A stretch of 36,663 nt of DNA from Cyclobacteriaceae bacterium (GCA_025455465.1 JALOMI010000002.1:1-36663), one strand, 5' to 3'. Positions 1 through 9,877 are shown, counted from the stretch's first letter. A program made the numbers and translations. Notes: generated by a model not told the origin, from the sequence alone.

Positions 1-159
1 ATACGCGGTGCGTGGCTGGGTGTAGGAAGCAAACATATCATCGACTTCCTTGTCGTGTATGGCAAAGCCCTGTCCGCTGGCGCCAAACTCGGGCATCACG
101 GTGCGGATGATGGCGGCTATGGCGGCATTGTCTCCGGGTTGTATGGAACGAACAATCAT
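1..159 (-). CDS. GNAT-family N-acetyltransferase, N-terminal fragment (truncated by window edge)
   Basis: Minus-strand reading from CAT at 157-159 gives MIVRSIQPGDNAAIAAIIRTVMPEFGASGQGFAIHDKEVDDMFASYTQPRTAY, which is open to the window edge and typical of GNAT N-termini. Confidence 0.6.
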   Translation of the reverse strand, partial: MIVRSIQPGDNAAIAAIIRTVMPEFGASGQGFAIHDKEVDDMFASYTQPRTAY

Positions 160-229
160 TCGTGTAAATGTTTCTAAATGGCGGGCAATTTACAGTAACG
201 TGTTATTAAAAAATAGTGCTATTATAGAC

Positions 230-260
230 CCTCATCGTCACCTTCCAGGGGACGATGAGG
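230..260. repeat. Palindromic repeat family A, copy 1
   Basis: CCTCATCGTC-accttccaggg-GACGATGAGG: perfect 10-bp arms with an 11-nt loop. A near-identical copy lies at 1683-1713. Confidence 0.8.
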
Positions 261-267
261 CTGGACT

Positions 268-296
268 TTGTTGGTACCTACCGCAGGCACCAACAA
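268..296. repeat. Palindromic repeat family B, copy 1
   Basis: TTGTTGGT-acctaccgcaggc-ACCAACAA. The core 'cctaccgcaggca' occurs in the reverse complement of the repeat at 1604-1647. Confidence 0.65.
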
Positions 297-374
297 GGGC
301 GAAGCAAGAAGGGGAAATAACAATTACGCTAACAAATAATAAATCCTGCTAGTAATAATGAAACACTGCGACCA

Positions 375-1577
375 ATGAAAAGAATATCCTTAACTCTGAT
401 GCTTGCAATTTGTATTCTTACCATAAGTTGTGACATCTACAGGCCTCAGAAAAAATTCAAATTCGCGGTACCAGAGCAGGACTATTTCTACAATTACATG
501 GCCTCACACTTCAAGCCTTTTTTGGAAAATCACGGCTACCAGATTCAACTCATTAAAGTGCCAAACTCGATTGAAGCTTGCAGACTTGTGGCAAAGGGAG
601 AAGCTGATCTCAGTTTTATTAATAATCACAGCGTGCCAGTTACTGAGCGCATCGGGGGAGAAGCAGGTAAATTACGTACCGTTCTACCAATGACTACACG
701 TCTCTTTTTTGCATATTCAAAAGAACAAGTACCCGACACTGCTACTATCAGAGAACTTTTTGAAAACAGAAAGATTGGCATTGAACTGTTGGGTGGCGAA
801 GCACAGCTAAACCTGGAGCGATTCATTTTAAAATCACAAATAACAGGAACACAATTAGTGTCGTTTAATGATCAACCGGACGTGATTGTATTCTGGGGAA
901 CATTTTATGGCGCAAGGGCCTCGAAATATCTAAGTGAAGGGTGGCATCCATTTTCGTTCAAGGAAAACTGGATTGAATTTATGACTTTAAATGACCCTGC
1001 ATTAAGACCCTATACACTTCCTTCGGTGCCCGGTGAACAAAAGTCAATTCGCATCAACACAATTGCCACGGAAACAATTTTAGTGACTAATCAAAGCATT
1101 GGAGAAAATGCCATTTACGAACTCAAAAATCTCATCCATCAAAACAAACTGGAACTAATGCACCATGACATTATGTACCGTTCGATTAATGAAGACTTTG
1201 ATAGGCAATCATTACTGTTCCCATTGCATGAAGGCTCTGTCGCATTCCTAAGCAGAGATCAACCAAATTTCTTTCAGCGCTATGCTGATATCATTGCATT
1301 GGTCTTATCAATTGCCGCATTGTTATACGGGGGCATTCAAACAATACGTAATACCATTGCAAAAAGAAAGAAGGAGCGGGTGGATAAATACTTCCTGGAG
1401 TTTTTGGAAATCCGACAGGACAAGGAAGTAAAATTGGAACATAAGGTAAAAAGACTTGATAACCTGTTCCAGCGGGCCGTGGAGCAAATGACCAATGAAA
1501 AACTGGAGAAATCGGATTTCCATATTCTATCCAGACTCATACAACAGGAACTTACGATTCTTCGGTTCAATGATTAA
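375..1577 (+). CDS. TAXI-family-like periplasmic solute-binding lipoprotein with C-terminal TM helix and coiled-coil tail
   Basis: 400 aa. Lipobox-like N-terminus (ILTISC), a binding-protein-like body (KVPNSIEACRLVAKGEADLSFINN), then FPLHEGSVAFLSR, a hydrophobic helix (IIALVLSIAALLYGGI) and a charged helical C-terminus. Confidence 0.6.
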   Translation: MKRISLTLMLAICILTISCDIYRPQKKFKFAVPEQDYFYNYMASHFKPFLENHGYQIQLIKVPNSIEACRLVAKGEADLSFINNHSVPVTERIGGEAGKLRTVLPMTTRLFFAYSKEQVPDTATIRELFENRKIGIELLGGEAQLNLERFILKSQITGTQLVSFNDQPDVIVFWGTFYGARASKYLSEGWHPFSFKENWIEFMTLNDPALRPYTLPSVPGEQKSIRINTIATETILVTNQSIGENAIYELKNLIHQNKLELMHHDIMYRSINEDFDRQSLLFPLHEGSVAFLSRDQPNFFQRYADIIALVLSIAALLYGGIQTIRNTIAKRKKERVDKYFLEFLEIRQDKEVKLEHKVKRLDNLFQRAVEQMTNEKLEKSDFHILSRLIQQELTILRFND

Positions 1578-1603
1578 ATCCTGTATGTATTAACTATTTG
1601 GTC

Positions 1604-1647
1604 TTTGCTGGTGCCTGCCTGCGGTAGGCAGGTTCTTCGCCAGCAAA
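1604..1647. repeat. Palindromic repeat family B, copy 2 (nested hairpin)
   Basis: TTTGCTGG-tg-CCTGCC-tgcggta-GGCAGG-ttcttcg-CCAGCAAA: nested inverted repeats. Confidence 0.75.
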
Positions 1648-1682
1648 ACTGCGGCCGTTGATGTTGAGCAAAATTTACAAAC

Positions 1683-1713
1683 CCTCATCATCACCTACCA
1701 GGGGACGATGAGG
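1683..1713. repeat. Palindromic repeat family A, copy 2
   Basis: CCTCATCATC-acctaccaggg-GACGATGAGG. It differs from copy 1 (230-260) at two positions and is in the same orientation. Confidence 0.8.
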
Positions 1714-1887
1714 CTCGATGACAAACTTTTTATAGTTGAAAGTAACTGCGTTACAATCCATAGGTATTTTACTGCTGCTAACCACCCACCAGACATTACA
1801 TCACTTAGTTCAGACAAGTGGCATTGATGGGGAAAACGGATTCTGAAGTCGTTTGAAGAGAGGATTACGCAACAATAATAAATAAAA

Positions 1888-1919
1888 AACCAAGTCCTGT
1901 GTCTTCACAGGACTTGGTT
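1888..1919 (-). terminator. Intrinsic terminator for the 1981-5136 minus-strand gene
   Basis: AACCAAGTCCTGTG-tctt-CACAGGACTTGGTT, a perfect 14-bp stem. On the minus strand it is followed by TTTTTTATTTATT. Confidence 0.85.
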
Positions 1920-1947
1920 ATGAATGATCAATAGTAATTGATTATAT

Positions 1948-1973
1948 CCCGGACTGTGAGGACACAGTCCGGG
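1948..1973 (-). terminator. Second hairpin immediately after the stop codon of the BNR-repeat gene
   Basis: CCCGGACTGTG-agga-CACAGTCCGGG, a perfect 11-bp stem located between the stop at 1981 and the T-tract terminator. It has no T-tract of its own. Confidence 0.6.
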
Positions 1974-1980
1974 AGAGAAA

Positions 1981-4900
1981 TTATTTCGTGATAACAGCGG
2001 GCACGTTGGCTTCGCGGAACAATTTGTTGTAGCTGGCCACTTCCGTGTTCATGATGGCATTCCCCTGATCGCGGTAGCCGGCCCATTGTTTTTCCAGGTC
2101 GCTTAGCCGTTCACGAACACCAGCGGTCAGGCGCGGGTCGTGTACATCCGCGGTAGCAATCACATCAAAGTACTGTGCGTTCAGCTGGCTGGGGAAGTTG
2201 ATCACATCCTGAAAATTCTTCTGGCGTGTTTCTACAATCTTCGCTTCCCACTCGTCCATCTTCTTGATCAGCGCCTTGCCGCTTTCAAAGAGTGCCTTCA
2301 TCTCGGCTTTGTCGCTGAGCAGGCTGTTGTAATGCTCCACCTGCTTCTTCACCTGGCGCATGGTGTTTACCTGCTGATGCATTTCAGCCAGAGAGCGCTC
2401 GGCCTGTGCAAGAAACTGTTGCTGTGCTTTCCAGTCGCTGGCCGATACATTCTTCAGGTTCGGGTCTGCGATAACCTCAAAAGAAACTTCCGACACCTCT
2501 CCTTTGAATGACAGTCGCGCCTTGTAGGTGCCGGGTGCCACGCGATGCCCGCGGTAGTCACCGTACACAAAGGCATTGGGAATGGCCGGCAGTGTTGCTC
2601 CGCGGAAGTCCCACGCAAAGCGGTTCACTCCGGCATTGCCGGGCAACACCTGCGCTGGCGGAGGTCCGCCCGGAAACGGTTTGAACGATTCATCCTTCTT
2701 GCTGGAGTAGGTGCGCAGCACTTTTCCATCTGCTGAAAGAATTTCCAGCGTAGCAACTGCACTGGTGTCTGTTTTCACCGGCAGGTAGTAATCGAGAATC
2801 ACACCCGACATCGGGTTTTGTCCGGTGCCGGGAGGAACCTCCATCCATGACGGTGTATAACTCTCATAGCGATAGGTGGGCTTGGGCTGGAAGATGCGTG
2901 CGCCAGCAAAAGTGCCTTTCGACTGCTGCAAGGCGCTGAGGTCATCGAGAATCCAGAAAGAACGACCGGCAGTAGAAACCACTAAATCATTATCTGCAAA
3001 GGCCATGTCGGTGACGGGCACCACGGGCAGATTCAGCTGCAACTTGTTCCAGGCAGTGCCTCCGTTGAAGGACACATAGAAGCCACGCTCCGAGCCGGCA
3101 TACAACAGGTCTTTCACTTTTTTGTCTTCGCGGATCACGCGGATGAAATCATCGGCATCAATGCCGGTGTTGATCGCAGTCCAGGTCTTGCCATAGTCCA
3201 CCGACTTATAGCTCATGGATTTGAAATCGTTGAACTTGTAACGGGTGGCGGAGATATACACCGTGCCTTTATCGTGCGGTGAAACGTCAATGGAATGAAT
3301 GAGGCTCTCGGGCAGTCCGGCCGGTGTGATATTCGTCCAGGTCTTTCCGCCATCGCGTGTTATATGTACCAGGCCGCAGTCGCTGCCGGTGTAGATCGTG
3401 CCTTTCTCATGCACCGACTCGATGACATAACTCAAGGTGTTGTAGTTCTCACCCCCGGCACCTTCGTTGGTGATGGGCGAACCTCCTTTGCCTTGCTTGC
3501 TTTTTTCGTTACGGGTTAGGTCAGGGCTGACGGCTTCCCACGAAAGCCCGCCATTGGTTGTTTTGAACAGCACGTTGCCACCGTGATAGATGGTGCTGTA
3601 ATCGTGCGGGGAAGCGATGATGGGTGCATTCCAGTTGAAACGGTACTTCATGTCTTTGGCATCGTACGCCAGCACATTGGACGGGTACTGCCGGATGTCT
3701 TTGGTGTGATTGGTTTGCACATCAAGCACATCAATATTTCCCTGGTAGCAGCCGCCATAGAGCAGCACCGGGTTTTTCGGATCGAACGCCACAAAGGCGC
3801 TCTCACAGCCGGGGCCGATGAACCAGTCTTTGTCGGTGAGGCCGATGTAGTTGTTGCGGCTGGCAATCACGACAGACGTATTGTCCTGCTGCCCGCCATA
3901 TACCTTGTACGGAAACACCTGGTCTACATTCACGCGATAAAATTGTGCTGTCGGCTGGTTGTTGAGGCTCGACCAGCTCTTGCCCCCATTGAACGTAATC
4001 TCTCCGCCACCGTCATCACCGAGGATCATGTTTTGTCCGTTAGCCGGATTGATCCACAAATCATGCGTATCCCCATGACCCACGCTGACGTTCTGAAATG
4101 TTTTTCCCCCATCGATGGATTTCATCATCGGTGCGTTGAGTACATACACCACATCGGCATTGGTAGGATCGGCAAACACTTCCATGTAATACCAGGAGCG
4201 CGAGGTGATGCTCTGATCGCTTGAGAGGTGCGTCCACTTTTTTCCGCCATCATCGGAGCGGTACAAGCCGTCTTTGCCTTTCTCCGCTTCGACAATTGCA
4301 TAAACACGGTTCGGGTTGGCGCGTGAAACACTCACGCCAATCTTACCCACCAGTGCAGGAAGGCCTTCATTGATCTTAGTCCAGGTCTCGCCACCATCGG
4401 TGGATTTCCAGATGCCGCACCCTTTGCCACCGCTTTGCACCTGCCACGGCAGTCTGCGGTGTTCCCACGTGGCGGCATAGAGTATGCGCGGGTTGTTGTA
4501 ATCAAGGCTTAACGAAGAGGCACCGGTATTATCGTCCACAAACAACACCTTGCGCCAGGTTTGTCCCCCATCGCTGGTTTTGTAAATGCCGCGGTCGGGG
4601 CTCGGTCCGTGTGCGGGGCCTTGTGCCGCCACCCACACCACATCGGGATTGGACGGATGAATGATCACATCGGAGATGTGCCGTGTTTTTTCGAGGCCCG
4701 TGTTTTTCCAGGTCTTGCCGCCATCGGTGGATTTGTAGACACCGTCACCGTAGCTGGTCATCACCCCTCGGATGGCGTGCTCGCCCATGCCCGCATAGAT
4801 CACGTTCGGGTCGGATTCGCTCACCGCGATATCACCCACGGAACTTGTTTTAAAGAAGCCATCGGAGATGTTCACCCAGGAGATCCCGGCATTCTCGGTC

Positions 4901-5136
4901 TTCCAGATGCCCCCACCGGTATACCCGGTGTAATACAAGCGGTCGTTACCGATAACCCCCGACACGGCATTGGAGCGGCCGCCACGAAACGGACCGATGT
5001 TGCGCCACTTCATGCCTTTGTACAGGTCGGCATTGAAGGCAGGTGCGGGAGCAGGAGCCGGTGCTTTGGATTTTTGAGCAGTTGCGGCAAGTGTGAAGAG
5101 ACACAGCAGTGCCATGATTGTAACGAGTCGAAACAT
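1981..5136 (-). CDS. Secreted BNR/sortilin-like beta-propeller repeat protein (VPS10-like glycosyl hydrolase-annotated family)
   Basis: 1051 aa with an N-terminal signal peptide and repeated S/T-x-DGG-xTW Asp-box motifs ([40 protein letters not shown]). Confidence 0.9.
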   Translation of the reverse strand: MFRLVTIMALLCLFTLAATAQKSKAPAPAPAPAFNADLYKGMKWRNIGPFRGGRSNAVSGVIGNDRLYYTGYTGGGIWKTENAGISWVNISDGFFKTSSVGDIAVSESDPNVIYAGMGEHAIRGVMTSYGDGVYKSTDGGKTWKNTGLEKTRHISDVIIHPSNPDVVWVAAQGPAHGPSPDRGIYKTSDGGQTWRKVLFVDDNTGASSLSLDYNNPRILYAATWEHRRLPWQVQSGGKGCGIWKSTDGGETWTKINEGLPALVGKIGVSVSRANPNRVYAIVEAEKGKDGLYRSDDGGKKWTHLSSDQSITSRSWYYMEVFADPTNADVVYVLNAPMMKSIDGGKTFQNVSVGHGDTHDLWINPANGQNMILGDDGGGEITFNGGKSWSSLNNQPTAQFYRVNVDQVFPYKVYGGQQDNTSVVIASRNNYIGLTDKDWFIGPGCESAFVAFDPKNPVLLYGGCYQGNIDVLDVQTNHTKDIRQYPSNVLAYDAKDMKYRFNWNAPIIASPHDYSTIYHGGNVLFKTTNGGLSWEAVSPDLTRNEKSKQGKGGSPITNEGAGGENYNTLSYVIESVHEKGTIYTGSDCGLVHITRDGGKTWTNITPAGLPESLIHSIDVSPHDKGTVYISATRYKFNDFKSMSYKSVDYGKTWTAINTGIDADDFIRVIREDKKVKDLLYAGSERGFYVSFNGGTAWNKLQLNLPVVPVTDMAFADNDLVVSTAGRSFWILDDLSALQQSKGTFAGARIFQPKPTYRYESYTPSWMEVPPGTGQNPMSGVILDYYLPVKTDTSAVATLEILSADGKVLRTYSSKKDESFKPFPGGPPPAQVLPGNAGVNRFAWDFRGATLPAIPNAFVYGDYRGHRVAPGTYKARLSFKGEVSEVSFEVIADPNLKNVSASDWKAQQQFLAQAERSLAEMHQQVNTMRQVKKQVEHYNSLLSDKAEMKALFESGKALIKKMDEWEAKIVETRQKNFQDVINFPSQLNAQYFDVIATADVHDPRLTAGVRERLSDLEKQWAGYRDQGNAIMNTEVASYNKLFREANVPAVITK

Positions 5137-5222
5137 AGTATTCAGGTTTAGAAAAGTAAGTTAGAAACTAAGGGAGAACATTCAAGATGATTTTGTGTGA
5201 AGGGAAGGCAAAAGTTGGCTGA

Positions 5223-6518
5223 TTAAAAATTTCGGTAAGTCCAGGCACCATCAATCAAGGTGCCGCGTATGGCGGAAGCATCGGCTGTGTAGACAATAGC
5301 CTGCAGGGCATGGTCACCGGCTTGCTGAAGCAGGGGCTCATCCGCTTGATAGATTACCGCATCCAGCGGGTGCCCGATCGCAAAATATTCCGAACGCTGA
5401 TTCCCCATCGCCTCACGACCGGAGAGAATGGCTTGCTGAACAAGTATTGCAGCGCCATCATCGAACGTATTGCGCTTGTGGGTGGTGAGCCGTTGGGCAT
5501 AGTCGAGCCAGCGCAAATCTTCCAGCGGGTTGAGGCTGATGTGACTGTCGGTACCGATGGACCAGCGTCCACCGTGGCGGTGAAAATCCGTCAGCCGGAA
5601 GATACCGTCACCGAGGTTGCCTTCGGTGCCCGGGCAAAGCACCGCGTGGGCTTTGCATTTTGCTAATGCTTCAACTTCTGCATCATTCAGGTGGGTGCAG
5701 TGAACGAGGTGAAAGCGTTCGTTGAGCGGAAGATTTTCCAGAAGCCATTCCACGGGCCTGCGCTTCAGGTAAGCGAGGCAATCATCCACTTCCTTCAGTT
5801 GCTCCGCAGCATGGAGATGAAACGGAATTCCTTTCGGTCCCTGATGAAAAGTATCCATGATGTCGTGCGCAGCAACGGCACGGAGGGAATGCACACCAAA
5901 GCCCAGCTGTGCTTTCGGATAATGCGTAACGGCATGGGCGCTGTCGTCCAGCAACTGAAAATAGTCGTCAATGGTGGCGGATATAAACCTGCGCTGCCGC
6001 GGAAACGGATCGTGGCCGAAATTTCCTTTCTGGTAAAACACCGGCACAAGCGTAATCTTTATTCCGGATGCGGAAGCTGCTGCCAGCAGGCGTTCCCCCA
6101 TTTCCGCCAGGTTGTTGTAGGGCTTTCCGTCTTTGTCGTGGTGGAGGTAATGAAACTCAGCAACCTGTGTATACCCTTTACGAACCATAGCGCGGTAGCA
6201 TGCTGTGGCCACCTGCTCCATCTCCTCCGGACTCATGCGCAAAGCACATTCATACATGGCTTCGCGCCAACTCCAGAAATCATCATTGGTGCCGGCTGTA
6301 TGTTTTTCAGCCATGCCCGCCATGCCGTACTGAAAGGCATGGGAGTGCGCATTCTGAAATCCGGGAAGGGCGAAACCGTTGACATATTCTGTGGCAACAG
6401 GCTCTTCAGGAGGTGAGGTATTGAGGTAGCGAATGATTCCGTCATCGTCAACACCTACCCAGGTGTTGGAATGCCAGCCGGTGGATTGAAGGAGATGGTT
6501 GAAATGATAATACTTCAT
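5223..6518 (-). CDS. hutF: Formimidoylglutamate deiminase
   Basis: 431 aa amidohydrolase with LPGFQNAHSHAFQ, a FHYLHHDKDGKPY segment and LCPGTEGNLGDG...GTDSHISLNPLEDLRWLDYAQRL, the HutF-type pattern. Confidence 0.88.
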   Translation of the reverse strand: MKYYHFNHLLQSTGWHSNTWVGVDDDGIIRYLNTSPPEEPVATEYVNGFALPGFQNAHSHAFQYGMAGMAEKHTAGTNDDFWSWREAMYECALRMSPEEMEQVATACYRAMVRKGYTQVAEFHYLHHDKDGKPYNNLAEMGERLLAAASASGIKITLVPVFYQKGNFGHDPFPRQRRFISATIDDYFQLLDDSAHAVTHYPKAQLGFGVHSLRAVAAHDIMDTFHQGPKGIPFHLHAAEQLKEVDDCLAYLKRRPVEWLLENLPLNERFHLVHCTHLNDAEVEALAKCKAHAVLCPGTEGNLGDGIFRLTDFHRHGGRWSIGTDSHISLNPLEDLRWLDYAQRLTTHKRNTFDDGAAILVQQAILSGREAMGNQRSEYFAIGHPLDAVIYQADEPLLQQAGDHALQAIVYTADASAIRGTLIDGAWTYRNF

Positions 6519-6588
6519 GAGTAAAGATGGAAGTTACTATCTCGTGATTGAATCCTCATAATTAATCTCATTACACGTCAATGGTTAT

Positions 6589-7119
6589 TTAATTTTCACC
6601 CGTTCGTTTAAATCCAATCTTTCGCATGGGTTCAGTTTGCGGATTGAGAAGTTCTCTGAGATACTTGAAAATGAGTTTTATTTCTCCGTCTTGCCTCACA
6701 ACATTACTTTCCAGCTTCTCAAGCTTGAGTAAGATATCTTTATGGGTAAGCAATGTCTCACGGAGTTTGACAAAAATTTCGATAATGCGGATACTCATGG
6801 TAATTGCTTTCTCACTTTTCAGAACGTTGGCCAGCATGAGAACACCATGTTCAGTAAAGGCATAGGGCAAATATCCACCAAGATGTTTTCGGGAAGGTAT
6901 CGCATTTTGCGATACCATCATGTCTACTTCCTTTTCGGTTAGCTGGAACATGAAGTTATCCGGGAATCGTTCACTATTTCGCTTTACCTGTTCTCTCAAA
7001 CGGATGGCTTTTACTCCATAAAGTTCTGCCAGATCTCGGTCCAGCATTACTTTATGATCCCGGATCAGATAGATCTTGTTCATGACCACTTCGTCCGGAA
7101 TAACAAGGCTCTTTTTCAT
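6589..7119 (-). CDS. ORF6N-domain DNA-binding protein
   Basis: IYLIRDHKVMLDRDLAELYGVKAIRLREQVKRNSERFPDNFMFQLTEKE ... LPYAFTEHGVLMLANVLKSEKAITMSIRIIEIFVKLRE is the characteristic ORF6N sequence. Confidence 0.92.
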   Translation of the reverse strand: MKKSLVIPDEVVMNKIYLIRDHKVMLDRDLAELYGVKAIRLREQVKRNSERFPDNFMFQLTEKEVDMMVSQNAIPSRKHLGGYLPYAFTEHGVLMLANVLKSEKAITMSIRIIEIFVKLRETLLTHKDILLKLEKLESNVVRQDGEIKLIFKYLRELLNPQTEPMRKIGFKRTGEN

Positions 7120-7130
7120 TCGGTGGGATG

Positions 7131-7155
7131 GTTACATCGAAGAACTTAATGTAAC
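7131..7155. promoter_or_regulatory. Inverted repeat directly upstream of the ORF6N gene (candidate operator)
   Basis: GTTACAT-N11-ATGTAAC, perfect 7-bp arms, 12 bp upstream of the ORF6N start codon. Confidence 0.4.
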
Positions 7156-7190
7156 GAGAAATTATAATTCACAGGTAACAGCAATCCTTT

Positions 7191-8561
7191 TTATTGTTTT
7201 TCCAGCTTCCTTAAACCCGAATCAATTTCTGCTTTAGATAACCACTTGCCGTTGAGCATCACACCGCTGATGTTCTGGGTCTGCGTAATGTCGGTTAACG
7301 GATTGCCATTAACAAGAACGAGATCGGCAACAGCACCAGTACGGATCACTCCGCTGTCGTCAAGCTTCAGGTAACGCGCAACATTCACCGTACCGGTGCG
7401 CAGCGCCTGGTAGGGTGTGAGTCCGCTTTCGACAAGATAAACTAACTCCTGATGGGTGGAGAAGCCGGGCACATTGAACACCTGTGGCGCATCACAGCCG
7501 AGCAATAATCCGACTCCGTTCTTTTGACATTCAAGAATGAGTTGCCTGCGCAGGCGGATGAGGCTTTCGATGTTGGCGCTGTTGTATAACGGATTGGCGA
7601 GGAGGTTTTTCTTGGTCGTGATCCACTGCTCAACGGTCTGTGGCGCCATGTATTTGCTGTTCGGGTCGTTGCGGAAAGACTCGGCATTGTACGTTGGCGA
7701 AAACCATTTTTCAGCTAATGATTGTGTAGGTACCACCCAGATATTTTTTTCCTTCAGGGCCTTCATCAGTGAAGGGATGCGCGACACATCGGCACGATGA
7801 CCAACGAACATGCCGAAGAGTCCGGCTTCCTGTTCGGTGACGTTGTCAATTCCGGGTACCAGCGCCTCCACAAAACCATCGAGGTGATCGATGGACGAGT
7901 AGCCGGCATCAATCGCACGCCACACACCGACAGCATAAGATACATGTCCGGCAAACGGGATTCCTACTTCGTGTGCCGTGGAGGCGATGGCCGGAAAAGT
8001 CTCCAGGTTCAGCCCCGGGTGGAGTTTGAGAAAATCATAGCCCATTTCTTTTTGCCTGCGCACCATCTCGGCTCCTGCTTCTGCCGTGCGCACGCTGATG
8101 CCGTTGAAGGATGGTCCCGTGGTATAAAAATGTGGTCCGTTAACAGTACCCTGCTGAATCATGCTGCGCAGTTCAAGGTGTTTCGGATGCCCCAGCATGC
8201 CGCGGATAGTCGTGATGCCGTTGGCCGCGAAGAGAAACAATACTTCCTTCATCGGTTCGAGGTCGTCAATGGGCGGAACGTGCGCATGCATTTCAGCCAG
8301 GCCGGGCATCAGGTATTTACCTTTGCCGTCAATCACCAAAGCATTCTTGCTGTATTTCGGTTTGGCATCGATGGCGGTGATTTTGCCCTTGCTGATGACA
8401 ACGGTCTGATTAGGAATCACCAACTCAGCATCCATCGGAATCACATTCACCGAGCGGATAACAATTTCCCGCTCGCGGGAATCGATCCATTGCTGGGCGT
8501 TCAGATTCCACACAGACAATATAATAAGCAACCCGATAGGTAAGGCATGACGGTATTTCAT
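7191..8561 (-). CDS. Secreted amidohydrolase-family protein
   Basis: 456 aa with a signal peptide, GKYLMPGLAEMHAHVPP, LKLHPG, HVSYAVG, GCDAPQ and a C-terminal ADLVLVNGNPLTDI motif. Confidence 0.88.
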   Translation of the reverse strand: MKYRHALPIGLLIILSVWNLNAQQWIDSREREIVIRSVNVIPMDAELVIPNQTVVISKGKITAIDAKPKYSKNALVIDGKGKYLMPGLAEMHAHVPPIDDLEPMKEVLFLFAANGITTIRGMLGHPKHLELRSMIQQGTVNGPHFYTTGPSFNGISVRTAEAGAEMVRRQKEMGYDFLKLHPGLNLETFPAIASTAHEVGIPFAGHVSYAVGVWRAIDAGYSSIDHLDGFVEALVPGIDNVTEQEAGLFGMFVGHRADVSRIPSLMKALKEKNIWVVPTQSLAEKWFSPTYNAESFRNDPNSKYMAPQTVEQWITTKKNLLANPLYNSANIESLIRLRRQLILECQKNGVGLLLGCDAPQVFNVPGFSTHQELVYLVESGLTPYQALRTGTVNVARYLKLDDSGVIRTGAVADLVLVNGNPLTDITQTQNISGVMLNGKWLSKAEIDSGLRKLEKQ

Positions 8562-8634
8562 GGCTCAGGATTTTAATTCTACGATAAGTTACCAAACTTT
8601 ACCGTTACCCTTAAGGACACGATGAGTTCTTACA

Positions 8635-9219
8635 ATGCCGGACAAGAGAGTCGATAAGCGGAAATTGTATTTCATCGCCCTGGTGCCTCCTTCACCATGG
8701 TATGAGCAGACATTTGAATGGAAACACTATTGCGCAAATGAATACAACACGAAGGGTGCGTTGAAATCGCCCCCGCACATCACCCTGTACATGCCGTTTG
8801 AATGGATGGAGGAGAAGGAGAACGTTTTGATGAAATCGCTCACCGAATTTTCAGCAAAGCAAAAACCCTTTGAGCTGACATTTGACAACTTCAGCAGTTT
8901 TCCGCCCCGGGTGATTTTTATTGCGTTTAAGCCATCAGCAGCGTTAACTGAATTACAGAAAACACTGATGCACTTTTGCCGTACAGAACTGAACCTGCTC
9001 AATACCAATAATCGCGACTTGCCCTATCATCCCCACCTCACCATCGCATTCCGCGATTTACGCAAAGCGGATTTTCACCGGGCATGGGAAGAATTCAAAG
9101 ATCGGAAAATGGAAGGAACATTTTTGGTCAATAACCTGGTGTTGCTGAAACACAACGGAGCAATGTGGGAAAGTTACCGCGTGTTTGATTTTGCTTCCAC
9201 GGCAAGTGCTGATGAATAA
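8635..9219 (+). CDS. 2'-5' RNA ligase / 2H phosphoesterase family protein
   Basis: Two H-x-T/S-like motifs (PPHITLYMPF, YHPHLTIAFRD) at appropriate spacing. Confidence 0.85.
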   Translation: MPDKRVDKRKLYFIALVPPSPWYEQTFEWKHYCANEYNTKGALKSPPHITLYMPFEWMEEKENVLMKSLTEFSAKQKPFELTFDNFSSFPPRVIFIAFKPSAALTELQKTLMHFCRTELNLLNTNNRDLPYHPHLTIAFRDLRKADFHRAWEEFKDRKMEGTFLVNNLVLLKHNGAMWESYRVFDFASTASADE

Positions 9220-9232
9220 GCGGTGTCAGAAG

Positions 9233-9877
9233 TTATTTCTCGCAAAAGCTTCCTTTTGCAATCCACAGCTTTTTAATGTCGAACAACATGGTGCCTCCCT
9301 TGATGGCAGGATCAGCTTCGATGACTTCAGGCTCGACTTCTCCCCGCATCACCAGGATGTTGCCTTCCTGTTCGCCAAAGGTTCCTTCGGTAATCACGTT
9401 GCCGCTCATGCTGAGTTGTTTCAGGTACTTTTCATGCTGCCGCAGTAATGCCGGATAATCACCCACGGTTTCTTTGTGAATGTTGGAACGGAAGCGGATG
9501 AAGGTGTACGTTACCATATCGTAAGGTTCTTTCACCGGGCATACAGAACCTGTTCGAGGCTGATAGGGCAGTATTTCCACTTTCCAGCGCTGTGCCTGCA
9601 CGCCCGGGTCGGTGCTCAGCCAGCGTTCAGCTTCTTCCTGTGAGGCGGTGTTGAAAATGAAAATGCCCCCTCCTCCGTCAATCGGTCCGGCTGCCAGCAG
9701 TTTTCCCTCTTTAGCCAGGCGCCCCATGTTATCCATGTGCCCCTTCATGATTTTATCGACTTCTTCCTTTGGCAACTCGGGCTTGTCGGAGCGGGCATTC
9801 AGAAAAATGAACGTATACGATTGGGAGTAGCCGGTTAATCCAAACAACAGACTACAAACAAAAAGTAAGGTGCGCAT
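9233..9877 (-). CDS. Secreted YciI/YCII-related domain protein
   Basis: Preferred start is Met at CAT 9875-9877 (MRTLLFVCSLLFGLTGYSQS signal peptide). The upstream part of the tracked ORF crosses an inverted repeat. Body: YTFIFLNARSDKPELPKEEVDKIMKGHMDNMGRLAKEGKLLAAGPI. Confidence 0.78.
   Translation of the reverse strand: MRTLLFVCSLLFGLTGYSQSYTFIFLNARSDKPELPKEEVDKIMKGHMDNMGRLAKEGKLLAAGPIDGGGGIFIFNTASQEEAERWLSTDPGVQAQRWKVEILPYQPRTGSVCPVKEPYDMVTYTFIRFRSNIHKETVGDYPALLRQHEKYLKQLSMSGNVITEGTFGEQEGNILVMRGEVEPEVIEADPAIKGGTMLFDIKKLWIAKGSFCEK

Noticed and set aside
3583-5151. Long + strand ORFs (213 aa at 3583-4224, 196 aa at 4561-5151) antisense to the BNR-repeat gene
   Set aside because: Shadow ORFs of a clearly coding minus-strand gene; low-complexity translations with no recognisable domains.
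5691-6416. 241-aa + strand ORF antisense to hutF
   Set aside because: The opposite strand encodes HutF with strong family motifs; this is a codon-bias shadow ORF.
6589-7119. ORF6N gene as evidence of a resident prophage
   Set aside because: No integrase, capsid, portal, terminase or attachment repeats in the window; a solitary ORF6N gene is common in Bacteroidota chromosomes.
7797-8543. 248-aa + strand ORF antisense to the amidohydrolase
   Set aside because: Shadow ORF; no domain signature and no plausible start context.
8590-8630. Possible degenerate copy of palindrome A (cgttacccttaaggacacgatgag)
   Set aside because: Only partial resemblance to the A repeat and no intact stem; likely chance.
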